Below, piece by piece: positions 42,735 through 53,172 of a DNA stretch of 64,000 bases. Numbering within the stretch: position 1 is the first letter of the stretch; every line of letters starts with the position of its first letter. Below the pieces are notes generated by a model. The model made no database searches, was not told the DNA's origin, and worked only from the letters and a program-made list of their open reading frames with translations. The translations under genes and the position numbers were made by a program. This DNA is from Lamellibrachia satsuma (taxonomy: Eukaryota > Annelida > Polychaeta > Sabellida > Siboglinidae): the NCBI GenBank assembly GCA_033239005.1, contig BSQZ01000120.1:777501-841500 (forward strand). The letters are read 5' to 3'.

Positions 42735-43440
42735 CAAAATAAAAGTATACGTGAGATTTCAGGTAATTCATGATGATAGCACGAAGCAATAACTTTTGTT
42801 TATCTGTGTGATAAATATGTCGGCGTTTTCGTAGTTATTTTGAGGGTAGCGAATGCTTACGACGGGAACGATTGAACAAAAACAACAACAATGAACGACA
42901 ACAAATAAAGTGCAGCAAAGGTGTGCTCTTGATCAGGTGTATTGCTATTATATCCTCAGGAAGATTGTAGTATTGTAAGCATACACTATGTTTTGTTTAA
43001 TTTCAAATTCAGTTACCATTTCCTATAAAAACTGAGAAAGCAGACGTTTAACACAGCTGTGGGGCGCGGCGGTGTGTTGGTTGGAACGTCGGAATCTCAA
43101 TCGAGATTCCTCTAACTGCCGCTTCAAAGCTTTGACAATTTCGATTTGCCGACGTAGGCCATTTAACAGTAATTTATGTATATCTTTCTGTAATCATTTG
43201 TTGTGAAGGAGATGGTGCATGGGCAATTTGTAATATTTCCCAGGACAAATTGTATCGGCAAACAATTCGAAACGCAATCGTGCAATATGCTGTTTTTGTT
43301 ACAACTTACCCCGGTTTCCCCTACAGCTGAGATGGAAAGCAATGTGTTAATGCACATAAACACGTATGTCAGCAAATTGGGACAGACAATTTCTTAGAGG
43401 CCAACCCAGTGGTTATTTGTGTCACAAAATGATGTTTTGT
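42735..43440. other. Junction between inverted copy D and direct copies F and B; no gene recognised
   Basis: Sequence between minus-strand pseudogene D and plus-strand fragment F. No exon 1 homologue was found on either strand, so the inversion boundary probably lies here. Confidence 0.5.
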
Positions 43441-43450
43441 TTTCCTGTAG

Positions 43451-43632
43451 AAATGACCGGAAAGTCCAGCAGCGCGTAAGTAGCCAGCGGTTTCCCTTTG
43501 TTTCCGCTGGCTCTGGCCGTCTTCAGCACGTCCTAAAACATAATTATCTGCCTGATTTACAACGGTGAGTTCCGCAGATCGTTCATCGGCATATTCTGCT
43601 GCGTCTGCACCTTGACAGTTCACCCGTTTCCC
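43451..43632 (+). pseudogene. GPCR fragment F: broken exon 4
   Basis: Follows a TTTCCTGTAG acceptor, but one A is missing so the frame meets TGA at once; a TAA and a TAAG also interrupt. Recognisable pieces include LALAVFSTS and LIYNGEFRRSFIGIFCCV. The Pro/Ser tail is lost soon after 43625. It lies immediately upstream of copy B, in the same relation as fragment E to copy C. Confidence 0.87.
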
Positions 43633-43728
43633 TCTCTTGGACTGTTAGTGGTCCTGGTACTTGGTGTCTATGCAAGGGCAAATAACATATCCAACAAAGA
43701 TGGTAAATGTCGAGGACTCAAAATGGTG

Positions 43729-43853
<125 letters not shown>

Positions 43854-44417
43854 CCCACTTATTATAGTTTCTACAAGTTTTGTCACACGTACTAGGGAAT
43901 GCAAATGGAAAACACGCTTGAAATTACTGACTAGGAAACAACATATTCCGTGAATATGTTGGAACGACTCTGACAACAAGAATAAACACGCAATTGCATT
44001 GATTTGTCTTTACGTTCCTCGTCCAACAGTGTTCGCTGATGGTGGTATTGATGCTAACGATGATGTTCATGATTATGCGGTTGGTGATTACTAAGACGGT
44101 GCATGTGACCAAACATATCCAGTTCATTTGTACTCTAAACAATTACACAACATCATTCCTTTCTGTGACGTGCTTTAAGTATTTTTAGCCAATAACATAT
44201 GCAATGGTCATGACTGTCTACTCCTACAACAGACACGGCATCTGGTGAAGAGGCAAGCATTTGAAAAATAGTGATATGATGAATGTCTTTGTCAAACAGT
44301 TGTGTTTCACTTTATCTTAGTCCAATTGGTGTCGTAGATACAGACGAACACATTACGGACGAACACACTTTTCATGCCTTTGGAAGACCATAACGAATAA
44401 CACCATGAGTTTTTCAG

Positions 44418-47151
44418 ACCATAACGAATAAGACAGACAGCGAGGCAGCGTTCATAGTCTTCATCTCGACGTTTATCATTCTCAGTTTCCTCAACAACGT
44501 GTGTGTTGTGGTTGTCGTCTTGATGAAGATGATGCGAACGGTGACGAATATGTTTCTGACGAACTTTGCCGTCAGCGACATGACACTCGTCTCAGTTGTT
44601 CTGCCGCTGCAAGTGCACGACATATCACACGCGAACGAATATGACGAATGTAAGTTGCATGCTGCATGTCCAATGCTATTAAGATGGCGGGTGCTCTCAT
44701 TACGGTATCACGGCATAGGTATCATTACAGTATCACGACAGGTATCATTACGGTATAATGGAATAGGTATCATTACGGTATCACATAATCTCATTACGGT
44801 ATCACGGCATAGGTATCATTACAGTATCACGGCATTTAAATTTTTTTTAGCAATGAAAATTATGAAATAAGTATACTTTTTTTGTGACTTGAGTCTCCAA
44901 ATCTATTGGTGTGTTCCGCAAGCAAAGGCCTCAGTTAAACGTAATGGCCGCGAATAATGTGTGAAACGCGGTCAGAGATTGGTCTAAGCTGAGCATCAAC
45001 CAACGACATTTATTGTTGGAAAGCAGATCCTTGGAATTTGTATTTTTCATCTGGTTGTTATATTTTGTCGCGATACCTTCCTAATTCCTCGGCGTCCCTC
45101 GCTCTCATGATGGCTTTTGCGCGTCCCTGTTCATTATATCATACTTAGCGATTATGCATTGTTATTACCATTAATACTACTATTATTAGTATTGCATTAT
45201 TATTAATTGTATTATTATTATTAATATTGTTGTTGTTATTATTATAACCATTATTATTAATATTGTTCTTAATAATATTACTGTTACTGTTGTTATTATT
45301 ACTATTAGTATTGTTGTTGTCATTATTATTATCATTATTATTGTATTTTTCTTACGTATTATAGGTTTGGGAGTGGTGTTGTTGTTGTTGGTGGTGGCGG
45401 TTGTAATGGTGACGGTGTTGTTGTTGCTATTCGTTGTGATCATGGTAATGACGGTTGTAGTTACAATGTTTTGTTGCCTTTCATATTGATGTTGTTGTTG
45501 TTGTCGTCGTCGTCGCGGTCGTCTTTGTTGACATAACAGTTATCATATATGTCCACCTATCACAGTTAGGTGCCTTCGTTGACTGTTGCTGTATTTACGT
45601 TGACATTTGTGGTTTAAGCCGATATTCATTGCAAGCTGGACAATGGGCTGCCCGTCTTAAGCATCACTTGCTCCATCTACATCATGGTGGCTCTGGCTGA
45701 GGAAGGCTACCGGTAGCTGGCGGACATATCATTTAAGAAATGTTTTTGCTGGAAGTGAAACTATATGTCTTTGCTTGATGACGATTTTATAACAATAAAG
45801 ATATTAATGTCATGCCTATTTATGATATCACATAATTTAGTTCAAATATTTTAGAGGTAGACAGCAACATATATATATAAAATCCTTTTCTTTTTGAGCT
45901 TTCTATTGAATGTGAGGTAAAACATCCACAGTGGATGAAATGAATACAATGGTTTAATTTTTGGCCCTTAGGTAAAATACATAATATACTTTAAAATAAA
46001 TGATTTACAAATGTCGTTCATTTTTATCTCAGGGTCATTAACTTATCTTAAGTTATTTTATGAAACATACAATATTACCTTTATTTTAAAAATTATTCTA
46101 CATCTAATATATAGTAAGGACCCTGTGTGTGGTGTGAACGTAAACAACATATTGGGATGAAAATAACGCGATTGTCATCAAATTCGTTGTTTCAGATCTA
46201 TTGTGTTGGGTCTTATGCATACCATTTACCGCAAGAAGGCGTTGAAGATCATTGGCGTAATATGGATATTGTCAGCTCTGGTGACCACGCCGACATTCTT
46301 CGACTATTCCGTCCACCCCGAGCCGATGACGTCAAAAGATGTTGGAAACATCACTGCTGTGACGCCACTTATGTTATGCAAGCACAAGTATGATGTCTTT
46401 GACAAGGTGAACGGTTTCTTTATCCTATCCGCATCGTACACGATACCTCAGGCGCTCATTTTAAATCGCTACTACCATCTTCTCACGTGCATCGTACGGC
46501 AAGGACATCAGACAGCAGGTAGTCTGACGTCATCATTCGTTTCGCACAACCAAACTAGGATTATAAAGATGTTGATCATCATCGCAGTTCTGTTCTCCTT
46601 CGCCTGGCTGCCATACTACGTTCTCTTTGTCGGTGCTGTAAGTTTTTGTTTATCTGTTATTGTCTTCCTTTTTTACAGGAATTGTGTAGCGCACGATTTT
46701 TGTGTTATGATAAAAGTTAATGTTTTAAAACATTGTACGCGGACAATGCAAATTATGATATCAATAGCTTGGTTCTCGTACACGACACCAACAACACTTG
46801 GTGCTCGTACACATCATCAACAACACTTGGTGCTCGTACACGTCATCAGCAGCACTCGATTTACAATTAAATATATGTTTTACGGTTCAGGCTGTTCAGG
46901 CTACAATGTTTTAATTCCTGTAGAAAATGACCGGTCAGTCCAGCAGTGCCGAAGCGGCCAGTTGGTCCGCTCTGGTTCAACTGACTCTGGCCGTCTTCAG
47001 CACGTCCTACAACATATTTCTCTACCTCATCTACAACACTGAGTTCCGCAAATCGTGTCTCATCATCTTCTGCTGCGTCCGGCCATCGACCGTGCATCCG
47101 TCTCTCCCGCTGAGCCACCCAGTAACACCGGCCCCACCAACTGTTAATTAA
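44418..47151 (+). CDS. GPCR copy B: four-exon peptide-receptor-like gene, probably non-signalling or decayed
   Basis: Exons by homology to copy C: exon 1 44418-44649 (TM1-TM2), exon 2 45619-45712 (TM3), exon 3 46196-46637 (TM4-TM6), exon 4 46924-47151 (TM7 and tail). Exons 2-4 are exactly 94, 442 and 228 nt, as in copy C. All junctions are GT-AG and keep frame (T|CC, CG|A, phase 0). Seen: FLNNVCVVVVLMK in TM1, NMFLTNFAVSDMTLVS in TM2, HCKLDNGLPVLSI in TM3, IIKMLIIIAVLFSFAWLPYY in TM6, STSYNIFLYLIYN in TM7. Oddities: the DRY region reads AEEGYR, so the near-invariant Arg is Gly. No in-frame ATG precedes TM1; an upstream TGA (44406) and a TTTTTCAG acceptor at 44410-44417 imply a lost or separate first exon. 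Homology to the copy C 5' end lies at about 44270-44350, with stops. It may be a recent pseudogene or a divergent receptor. Confidence 0.72.
45170..45345 (+). repeat. ATT/TTG trinucleotide-rich tract in intron 1 of copy B
   Basis: Imperfect ATT, ATC and GTT triplets. Matching tracts occupy intron 1 of copy C (56690-57010) and, inverted, pseudogene D (about 42170-42360). Confidence 0.9.
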
Positions 47152-47865
47152 AAACATAAGACACTCGTCCCGCGTTGATTGCAACGTCTCAGCAGCTACT
47201 GTTTTAACGTCGCACAACGAAATTACAACAAGTAACACGAACGATTTAGATGGAATATAGTCCCAGTAGATGCAATGACAACGTCACTCGACTAAGATTC
47301 AATTCCGTGTGCTTCAAACAACTGTAATGGCAGTGTGGCAAGACCAACGTGTGAATAAGAGAGGTGTCAGCATATGCCGCGAAAACTTGACACGACTAAG
47401 ATTTGACTATGGTCTCAGTAACAGTATCGACAGAGAAACACGTTCAACCTCTCTCTACCGCGGTGTGTCAGTGATCGTCGTGTCAGCGTGACGTCACTAA
47501 CAATTGACATATCCATCACGTGACGTGTTGCGTAGCAACCACAGCAGGTCCGTCAAGCGATCAGCAAACGTGTCCTCAAAAATAAAGCTGCCAGACATTT
47601 CTCCGTGTGTTTTGTTTAACTGTTGGTGTTGTATATGCAGAAGTGTGCGACAAAGTAAATGAAAACTGCTGGCAAATGTACGAAGCCCTAGTACATAAGT
47701 TAACATAACATACCTTGGTGCAAGCATATGTGGTGTGTATAGTAATCGTGCCTACGCTCAGCTGATCAAGGCGTGGGGCGACCACGTATGAAATGGTAGT
47801 GGCAACTATGGAGCCATACATAACTCGTGGCGTTGTCCGACAAAGCAACTGATTTTATATGATTC
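47152..47865 (+). repeat. Duplicated 3' flank of GPCR copy B
   Basis: Matches flanks of copies A, C and D. Contains GTGACGTCAC at about 47489 and a 76-codon minus-strand frame (47727-47497) whose inverted counterpart follows pseudogene D. Confidence 0.85.
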
Positions 47866-47874
47866 GCTAGATGG

Positions 47875-49725
47875 CAGCACATTTGTATTTGATCGATAAG
47901 CGGAGTTGCTCCAATGCTGCGGTAATGGACTCCAGACTCGACGCCACCGCATCGACTGCCTCATGTCTCGAGCTCCATCGGGTCTCCCAGGTCCTTATAA
48001 CGGTCTTTCCCGTGACGTGTTGCTTGAATACATCCCATCGGTGGGTTGATGCCGAGAAGAACACGAAGAGACGATCCATCGTCCCAAAGAAGTAGTGGCA
48101 TTGACTGACGCTTGGGCAGAGTGGACGCCCGCCAAGTTTAGCGAGTGATTGTTGCAGGGGACGTAGGTGGCCAGTGAGTTGATGTCCATAATCCTTCACT
48201 GTACGCCACTGTGGACACCAGCCATCGTAGCAGCATTATCATATCCTTGGCCTCGCGTGTCCTGAATATCAAGATGGTCGTCCCTCAACTTGGCCAATAT
48301 CTGATTCGTCAGTGCTTCGACGGTCTTCTGGCCAATATCTGATTCGTCAGTGTTTCGACGGTCTTCTTGCCAATATCTGATTCGTCAGTACTTCGACGGT
48401 CTTCTGGCCAATATCTGATTCGTCAGTGCTTCGATGGTCTTCTGGCCAATATCTGATTCGTCAGTGCTTTGACGGTCTTCTGGCCAATATCTGATTCGTC
48501 AGTGCTTCGACGGTCTTCTGGCCAATACCTGATTCGTCAGTGCTTCGACGGTCTTCTCCCGAACTCAATAAAGCCGATAACTGTCTCTTTAACCTCGACT
48601 TTCCTCCTGAGATGTTGACGTATCTCAAAGTTGTGACATCAGGACGACGTGAGCCACGTCGTGAGCCACGTGTATCAAATATGATTGAGTAGTACTTTGC
48701 CGCACGGACTTCGTCCAGGGTAACTGCCAAAAGGCGACAACCCAGAATGGAGATGAACTCATTCTGGGTGGTTGCAGAGAGATATAACACTGTGTTCGGT
48801 TGGGCTTGAATGCGAGTGAGGTGTTCCCGGACCACTGGATCGTATTTGCCTAGGAATTTCACCAGCTCCAGGTAGTTGCTGGTGTTTTCTGGGGATGAGA
48901 GAATCTCTCGGTGGCCTCGGAATGCGAGGTTTTGCCTGCAAAGGAAGCGAATGCAGTCCATCTGGCTGCAACATGGTTAACCTCTAACCTGGTTTGCACT
49001 GTCAATCGTCGCTCCCATCCCCAGTCGCATGCGGAGCTCGGCCCGTAACATGCGGAGCTCGGTCCATAACATGCGGGCCTCCTCATGACCCGGTGTCTCC
49101 TCGTGGACGCCGATTTGAGGATTGAGCTTTATCAAGTTCTTGAATCCAGATGATCTTGCAAAGGTGATTGTTCCAGTGCCGAACAGACGACAACAAAATC
49201 ACTGAACACAATCTAAGGAGGGCGAATACATAAGTCATGAGCGGAGTAGCTGCTCCCAGTCACCTAGCACCTTGTAAAACCATCTGCGGTTCATGCTCCT
49301 ATTCGTCTCTGGGTTGGCTGGGAAGGGACAGTCTTTGTTCTGGAAGCCAAGAGGCCCCCTCCGAACCAGCTCTACCCGCAGCTCGTCTGGGACATACCGG
49401 GGCCAGGTTCCTGCATCGTGGAAGATGTTCTCGCCTAGCTGCGCCTCCGTATCGCCGCTGTCCTCACGTACGGCCGCCGCCGGACCGGCCACATCGGCAA
49501 GCTCAACCTCAATGTTCTCCTGTACGGCCGCCGCCGGTCCGGCCACATCGGCAAGCTCAAATCAACGTTCTCCTGTACGACAGGCGGCGCCAGTTCCACG
49601 TGTTCTCCGTCCTCTTGCAGTGGTCGTGGTTGCATTGCAACAGCTCCATCTTTGTCTTGTCTGTTGCGGTCTAACCGTTGGCGTTTGTAGCCTGCCCGAC
49701 TCTTTGCTCGTTTGCGGCTCACGAT
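47875..49725 (-). mobile_element. Decayed hAT transposase of ZMYM1-like (TTF/DUF4371) type
   Basis: Minus strand. A start-like MSRKRAKSRAGYKRQRL at about 49722 leads to a charged leader with a duplicated Ala/Gly-rich stretch. A TTF-type zinc-finger region follows: DAGTWPRYVPDELRVELVRR, then GPLGFQN and NRRWFYKVLGDWEQLLRS, near 49430-49240, with remnants of LFGTG...FARSSGFKNLIKLNP further on. The DUF4371 part reads CIRFLCRQNLAFRGHRE, YLELVKFLGKYDPVVREHL and SIIFDTRG (48960-48640). A 38-bp tandem array then interrupts the gene (48291-48558). The C-terminal core continues with QGYDNAATMAGVHSGVQ (about 48265-48215), NNHSLNLAGVHSAQ and FFSASTHRWDVFKQH, ending near 47875. Frameshifts, a stop after GVQ and the array make it inactive. 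Such elements are common in invertebrate genomes. Confidence 0.9.
48291..48558 (+). repeat. 38-bp minisatellite, 7 copies, inside hAT transposase
   Basis: GGCCAATATCTGATTCGTCA followed by GTGCTTCGACGGTCTTCT, seven copies at 38 bp (not divisible by three). The unit is transposase coding sequence on the minus strand (TVEALTNQILA), so the expansion happened within the gene. Confidence 0.96.
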
Positions 49726-49744
49726 TTATTGTTGTTGAGAAATA

Positions 49745-50210
49745 AATAGTTCAAGGGGTGGCTTCATTTTCTTACCATTTTGTTAGCAATCAAATTTGCG
49801 TAAAGAAAGAATTGTGTCCGACGTTAAGTTTATAATAAAACTAATAACAATAACCTATATTTACATAGAACGGTATAACCGAAAATAAAATATGTTCACA
49901 GGCGCTTAAAATAAAATATTGATTAACATTGTTATTATTATTATTACTACTATTGTCAATAAAAAAATCAATATAATAATGACATATATTAGGGTTATAT
50001 GTATAAATTATACTAAACTTACTAAAATTAAAAACGTTATGTAGACGGCGTCTGTTTACATAATCACCATAAACATAGTTAATTTAACAAGAGAAAGTGT
50101 GTTTAAAACCTTTGTGCGTAATATATCTTTGAAGAAAATAACTTTGTTGGATGTTTACACTCCCAGTGCTCAACATTTGTCCCCTTCGCTCCTGCCCCCC
50201 GTTACGTCAT
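49745..50210. other. No gene recognised
   Basis: AT-rich spacer between the hAT remnant and the Gypsy fragment. Confidence 0.5.
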
Positions 50211-50214
50211 TGCT

Positions 50215-50690
50215 CCTAGTTTGAGCATTCTATCTACCTTAACTTCGTCCGATACTTCGTTGAAAGGAATCGGATAAGGCTTAACCCGTGAAGGTTTAGC
50301 CGTGTTCATCGCGATAGTGAGTTCGACAAGTTGAGTGCTTCCAGGGTTTTCCGAAAAGATAATTGTAAATTCTTCGATCCAGCGAACCAGCTGATTAGGT
50401 TTGCGAAGAATCGAGTTCGGGTGAAATCTATACTTGCTGAATGGTCTCTTCCGGTTTCCCTAATAGTGGTTCTATCTCTAAGGAACAATCACAAGGAGGA
50501 TCCAAGATAGACTCGCAATAGACACTACTACCTCTGTCGACCTGGAAACATATTCCTTTAACATGTTCAGATGGAAGATCAGTGTTATTTCCAATCTGGA
50601 TGCGGTAATCAGTTAACCCGACCTTCTCTAATACATCATAAGGTATTTTCAATTGCATAAGCAACTTATTGTAATGTTGCTTCGGGTAGT
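50215..50690 (-). mobile_element. Gypsy-type LTR retrotransposon fragment with integrase end upstream of reverse transcriptase start
   Basis: On the minus strand from about 50685: [18 protein letters not shown] and TDYRIQIGN, a GPY/F-type integrase C-terminus. After a +1 shift comes FHLNMLKEYVSR, which normally ends that module. A spacer follows, then FTIIFSENPGSTQLVELTIA and KPSRVKPYPIPFNEVSDEVK with MLKLGAM, which is the entry to a Gypsy reverse transcriptase. In most Gypsy elements integrase follows reverse transcriptase; here it precedes it, as described for Gmr1-like elements. The piece is truncated at both ends, with a stop and a frameshift. No LTRs were identified. Confidence 0.72.
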
Positions 50691-50825
50691 AAATGTTTTT
50701 GTCATGTAAAAGTCAGTGAAATAAAATAAATGGTTCTCACTATTATGTAGCTGTTAATCTAAAAAAACTTATCTTGTAAATGATGTTACAACTTTATATT
50801 TAATTTATCATCTCTTCGTGCCAAT

Positions 50826-50916
50826 CCACCATAATTGTAATATATAAAACAGTTACCACGTACTTCTAAAAATAAGTATGTGGTAACTGTATACATATAT
50901 ATTACAATTAAGGTGG
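50826..50916. repeat. ~91-bp hairpin (inverted repeat with ~40-nt arms)
   Basis: The left arm begins CCACCATAATTGTAATATA and continues to AACAGTTACCACGTACTT. The right arm is its near reverse complement, AAGTATGTGGTAACTGT ... TTACAATTAAGGTGG. The loop is about 9 nt (TCTAAAAAT), with a few small internal mismatches. This is consistent with a tiny foldback element (MITE) or a structured RNA gene. Confidence 0.85.
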
Positions 50917-51234
50917 ACAACTTATGGAATGCGTTAGTTTTGTTTAGCCGCCAGTAGTGCAAGTTTTGTTTTCTTCATGGCGGCGTTGAGCATGTTGTTG
51001 TGACGGATGCTACGGTCGACGTCACCGCCTGAATATCTTGGCAAAGGTTAGTGGGTGATGGTCTTATCCCAGACCTCTATATTGAAGGTCGATGTTGCCT
51101 CACTACTGCAAAGGTGGACAGCTGATGATAATAAACATTGTTGGGTCCGTTTTTAACTGCGAGTAATGGAAGTAGCTTCCCATTGTTGTCGTCGTCGATA
51201 ATGGCTTCAACGAACTTTTGGCCTGTGCGTGTGT

Positions 51235-51315
51235 GCGTGCGTGTGTGTGTGTGTGTGTGTGCGTGCGTGCGTGTGTTTGTTTGAGTGTGTGCGTGCGTGT
51301 GTGCGTGTGTTTGTA
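51235..51315 (+). repeat. GT/GC microsatellite
   Basis: GTGTGCGTGC-type tract. Confidence 0.95.
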
Positions 51316-51439
51316 TAAATGTTCCATATCACGAGGTTTAATGCATGTGATAGTGGGCTGGTCTTGACATCCGTTAACACACTGCAAAGGGAAGTTCCTA
51401 TATTAATTTAAATAGTTCAAATGTCGCGGGTCCGGATGA

Positions 51440-52195
51440 CTGAGGCGGGTGGCAGTGTACGGATGACAGTGTACAGATGGCAGTGTACAGATGACGGTGT
51501 ACAGATGACGATGTACAGATGACGATGTACAGATGACGGTGTACAGATGGCGGTGTACATATGACAGTGTACATATGACGGTGTACATATGACGGTGTAC
51601 AGATGACGGTGTATATATGGCGGTGTACATATGTCAGTGTACATATGCCAGTGTACATATGACTGTGTACATATGATGGTGTACAAATGACGGTGTACAG
51701 ATGACGGTATACAGATGACGGTGTACATATGACAGTGTACATATGACAGTGTAGAGATTGCAGTGTGCATACGACAGTGTACAGATGACAGTGTACTTAT
51801 GACAGTGTACATATGACAGTGCATATATGACAGTGTACATATGACAGTGTACATATGACAATATACAGATGACAGTGTAGAGATGACAGTGTTCTCCGCT
51901 TTACAGATGACGGTGTATATATGACGTTGTATAGATGACGGTGTATAGATGGCGGTGTACAGATGACAGTGTACATATGACGGTGTACAGATGACGGTGT
52001 ACATATGACGGTGTACAGGTGACAGTGTACATATGACAGTGTACAGATGACGGTGTACATATGACGGTGTACATATGACAGTGTACATATAGCAGTGTAC
52101 ATATGACAGTGTACATATGACAGTGTACAGATGACAGTGTACATATGACAGTGTACATATGACAGTGTACATATGACAGTGTTCTCCGCTTTACT
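51440..52195 (+). repeat. 14-bp minisatellite, about 54 copies
   Basis: GTGTACATATGACA and GTGTACAGATGACG units. The unusual GTTCTCCGCTTTAC block occurs both at about 51889 and at the right end (about 52180), so the array contains at least one large internal duplication. The Tyr/His/Val/Cys minus-strand frames are artefacts of the repeat. Confidence 0.96.
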
Positions 52196-52199
52196 CTAA

Positions 52200-53060
52200 T
52201 TTGTAGATGGTAGATTTATGTTTAATGGTCGGCTGCGTAAATAACATTGAACGTGTTAATTAATCTACATTAACTAACACTTGTTTGTTTCATCGTTACG
52301 TGCTAACCACAAGAACACCCCTGTGTCAATTGCATATACGTGATATGTTCAATTGTTAACGAGTCGAGTTCAACCTCCCTGAGACTTATGTAAACAATGG
52401 TTCAATGATATTTAAAATTACTTGATTGTTAATATTCAACCCCCCAGTCTAGCGAACGATCAAGCTTTATTTATCAGCCCACAGGAACAACTACCGAACA
52501 TATGACTTAATAATTGACTTAACGTATTAGTCATCCCGCCACACATGCTCATCTAATACGACAGTCAAATTCATACGTGTTGTGCATTTTGAGAGATTGG
52601 TTGTGCTACTAAAGGCAATATCAGCAACAATCGGTGCGACCTGTTTATATAATATATAAAATCTAAACGCCTAACACTATCTCTTCAACTTAATCCATAG
52701 AATGGTCGATGTAGTTGTTCGTAGTGACTATAGTTGACTGAAGTTTATTACGATTATGCAAGTCATGTCGGCAAGTTTTCGGCAGTGATTCTTTACACAG
52801 TCGATTTTACATGATATGTCGCCTATCGGGTGGGTTGGTGGGTGGGTGGGTGGGTGGCTTCTAGCGCCACAACGCCACACATTCCTTGTTAATTTTGTTA
52901 TGTTACATGGCAATAAACCGTCTGAATCTTAATTCAGTTACATTACGGAAAATTAACACTTGGGAATATTTTTCGTTTTCTACATTTGTAAATATGCTGC
53001 TGGGCCGGTTTCCTGAAGCAATCCTACCGTTCGAAGAAACTGATGCGGACGTTTGACGTG
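52200..53060. other. No gene recognised; G-quadruplex-prone GGTG tract
   Basis: Otherwise plain AT-rich sequence. At 52828-52858 the plus strand has repeated GGGTGGGTTGGTGGGTGGGT, which can form a G-quadruplex. Confidence 0.5.
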
Positions 53061-53172
53061 TCTTACGTAAATCTCATCAACGTCTGACGTCATCAGTCGT
53101 GTCGCACAACTGGATTAGGATTATAAAGATGTTGATCATCATCGCTGTTATGTTCTCCTTCGCCTTCGCCCT

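Larger units (their letters stand above)
40590..42735 (-). pseudogene. GPCR pseudogene D (inverted copy: exon 4, 3, 2 and intron 1)
   Basis: On the minus strand this copy keeps intron 1 (42735 to about 42090, with a duplicated block near 42416-42520) and exon 2 (42082-42043), which is 40 nt instead of 94. That deletion removed the TM3 cysteine region; there is also a 1-nt loss in the DRY region. Exon 3 (41633-41226) is 408 nt instead of 442, with frameshifts in extracellular loop 2 and just before the FAWLP motif. Exon 4 (40671-40590) is internally deleted, joining CTGACTCTGGCC directly to CCACCAACGGTCC across a GGCC microhomology. Exon 1 is absent. AG acceptors and a GTAAT donor are still visible. 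The pieces match copies B and C in order, so it is a clear dead paralogue in inverted orientation. Confidence 0.93.

Noticed and set aside
51440..52195. Long Cys/His/Tyr-rich repeat proteins on the minus strand (possible metal-binding protein)
   Set aside because: The frames exist only because a 14-bp repeat lacks stop triplets in several phases; there is no promoter, domain or non-repeat coding flank.
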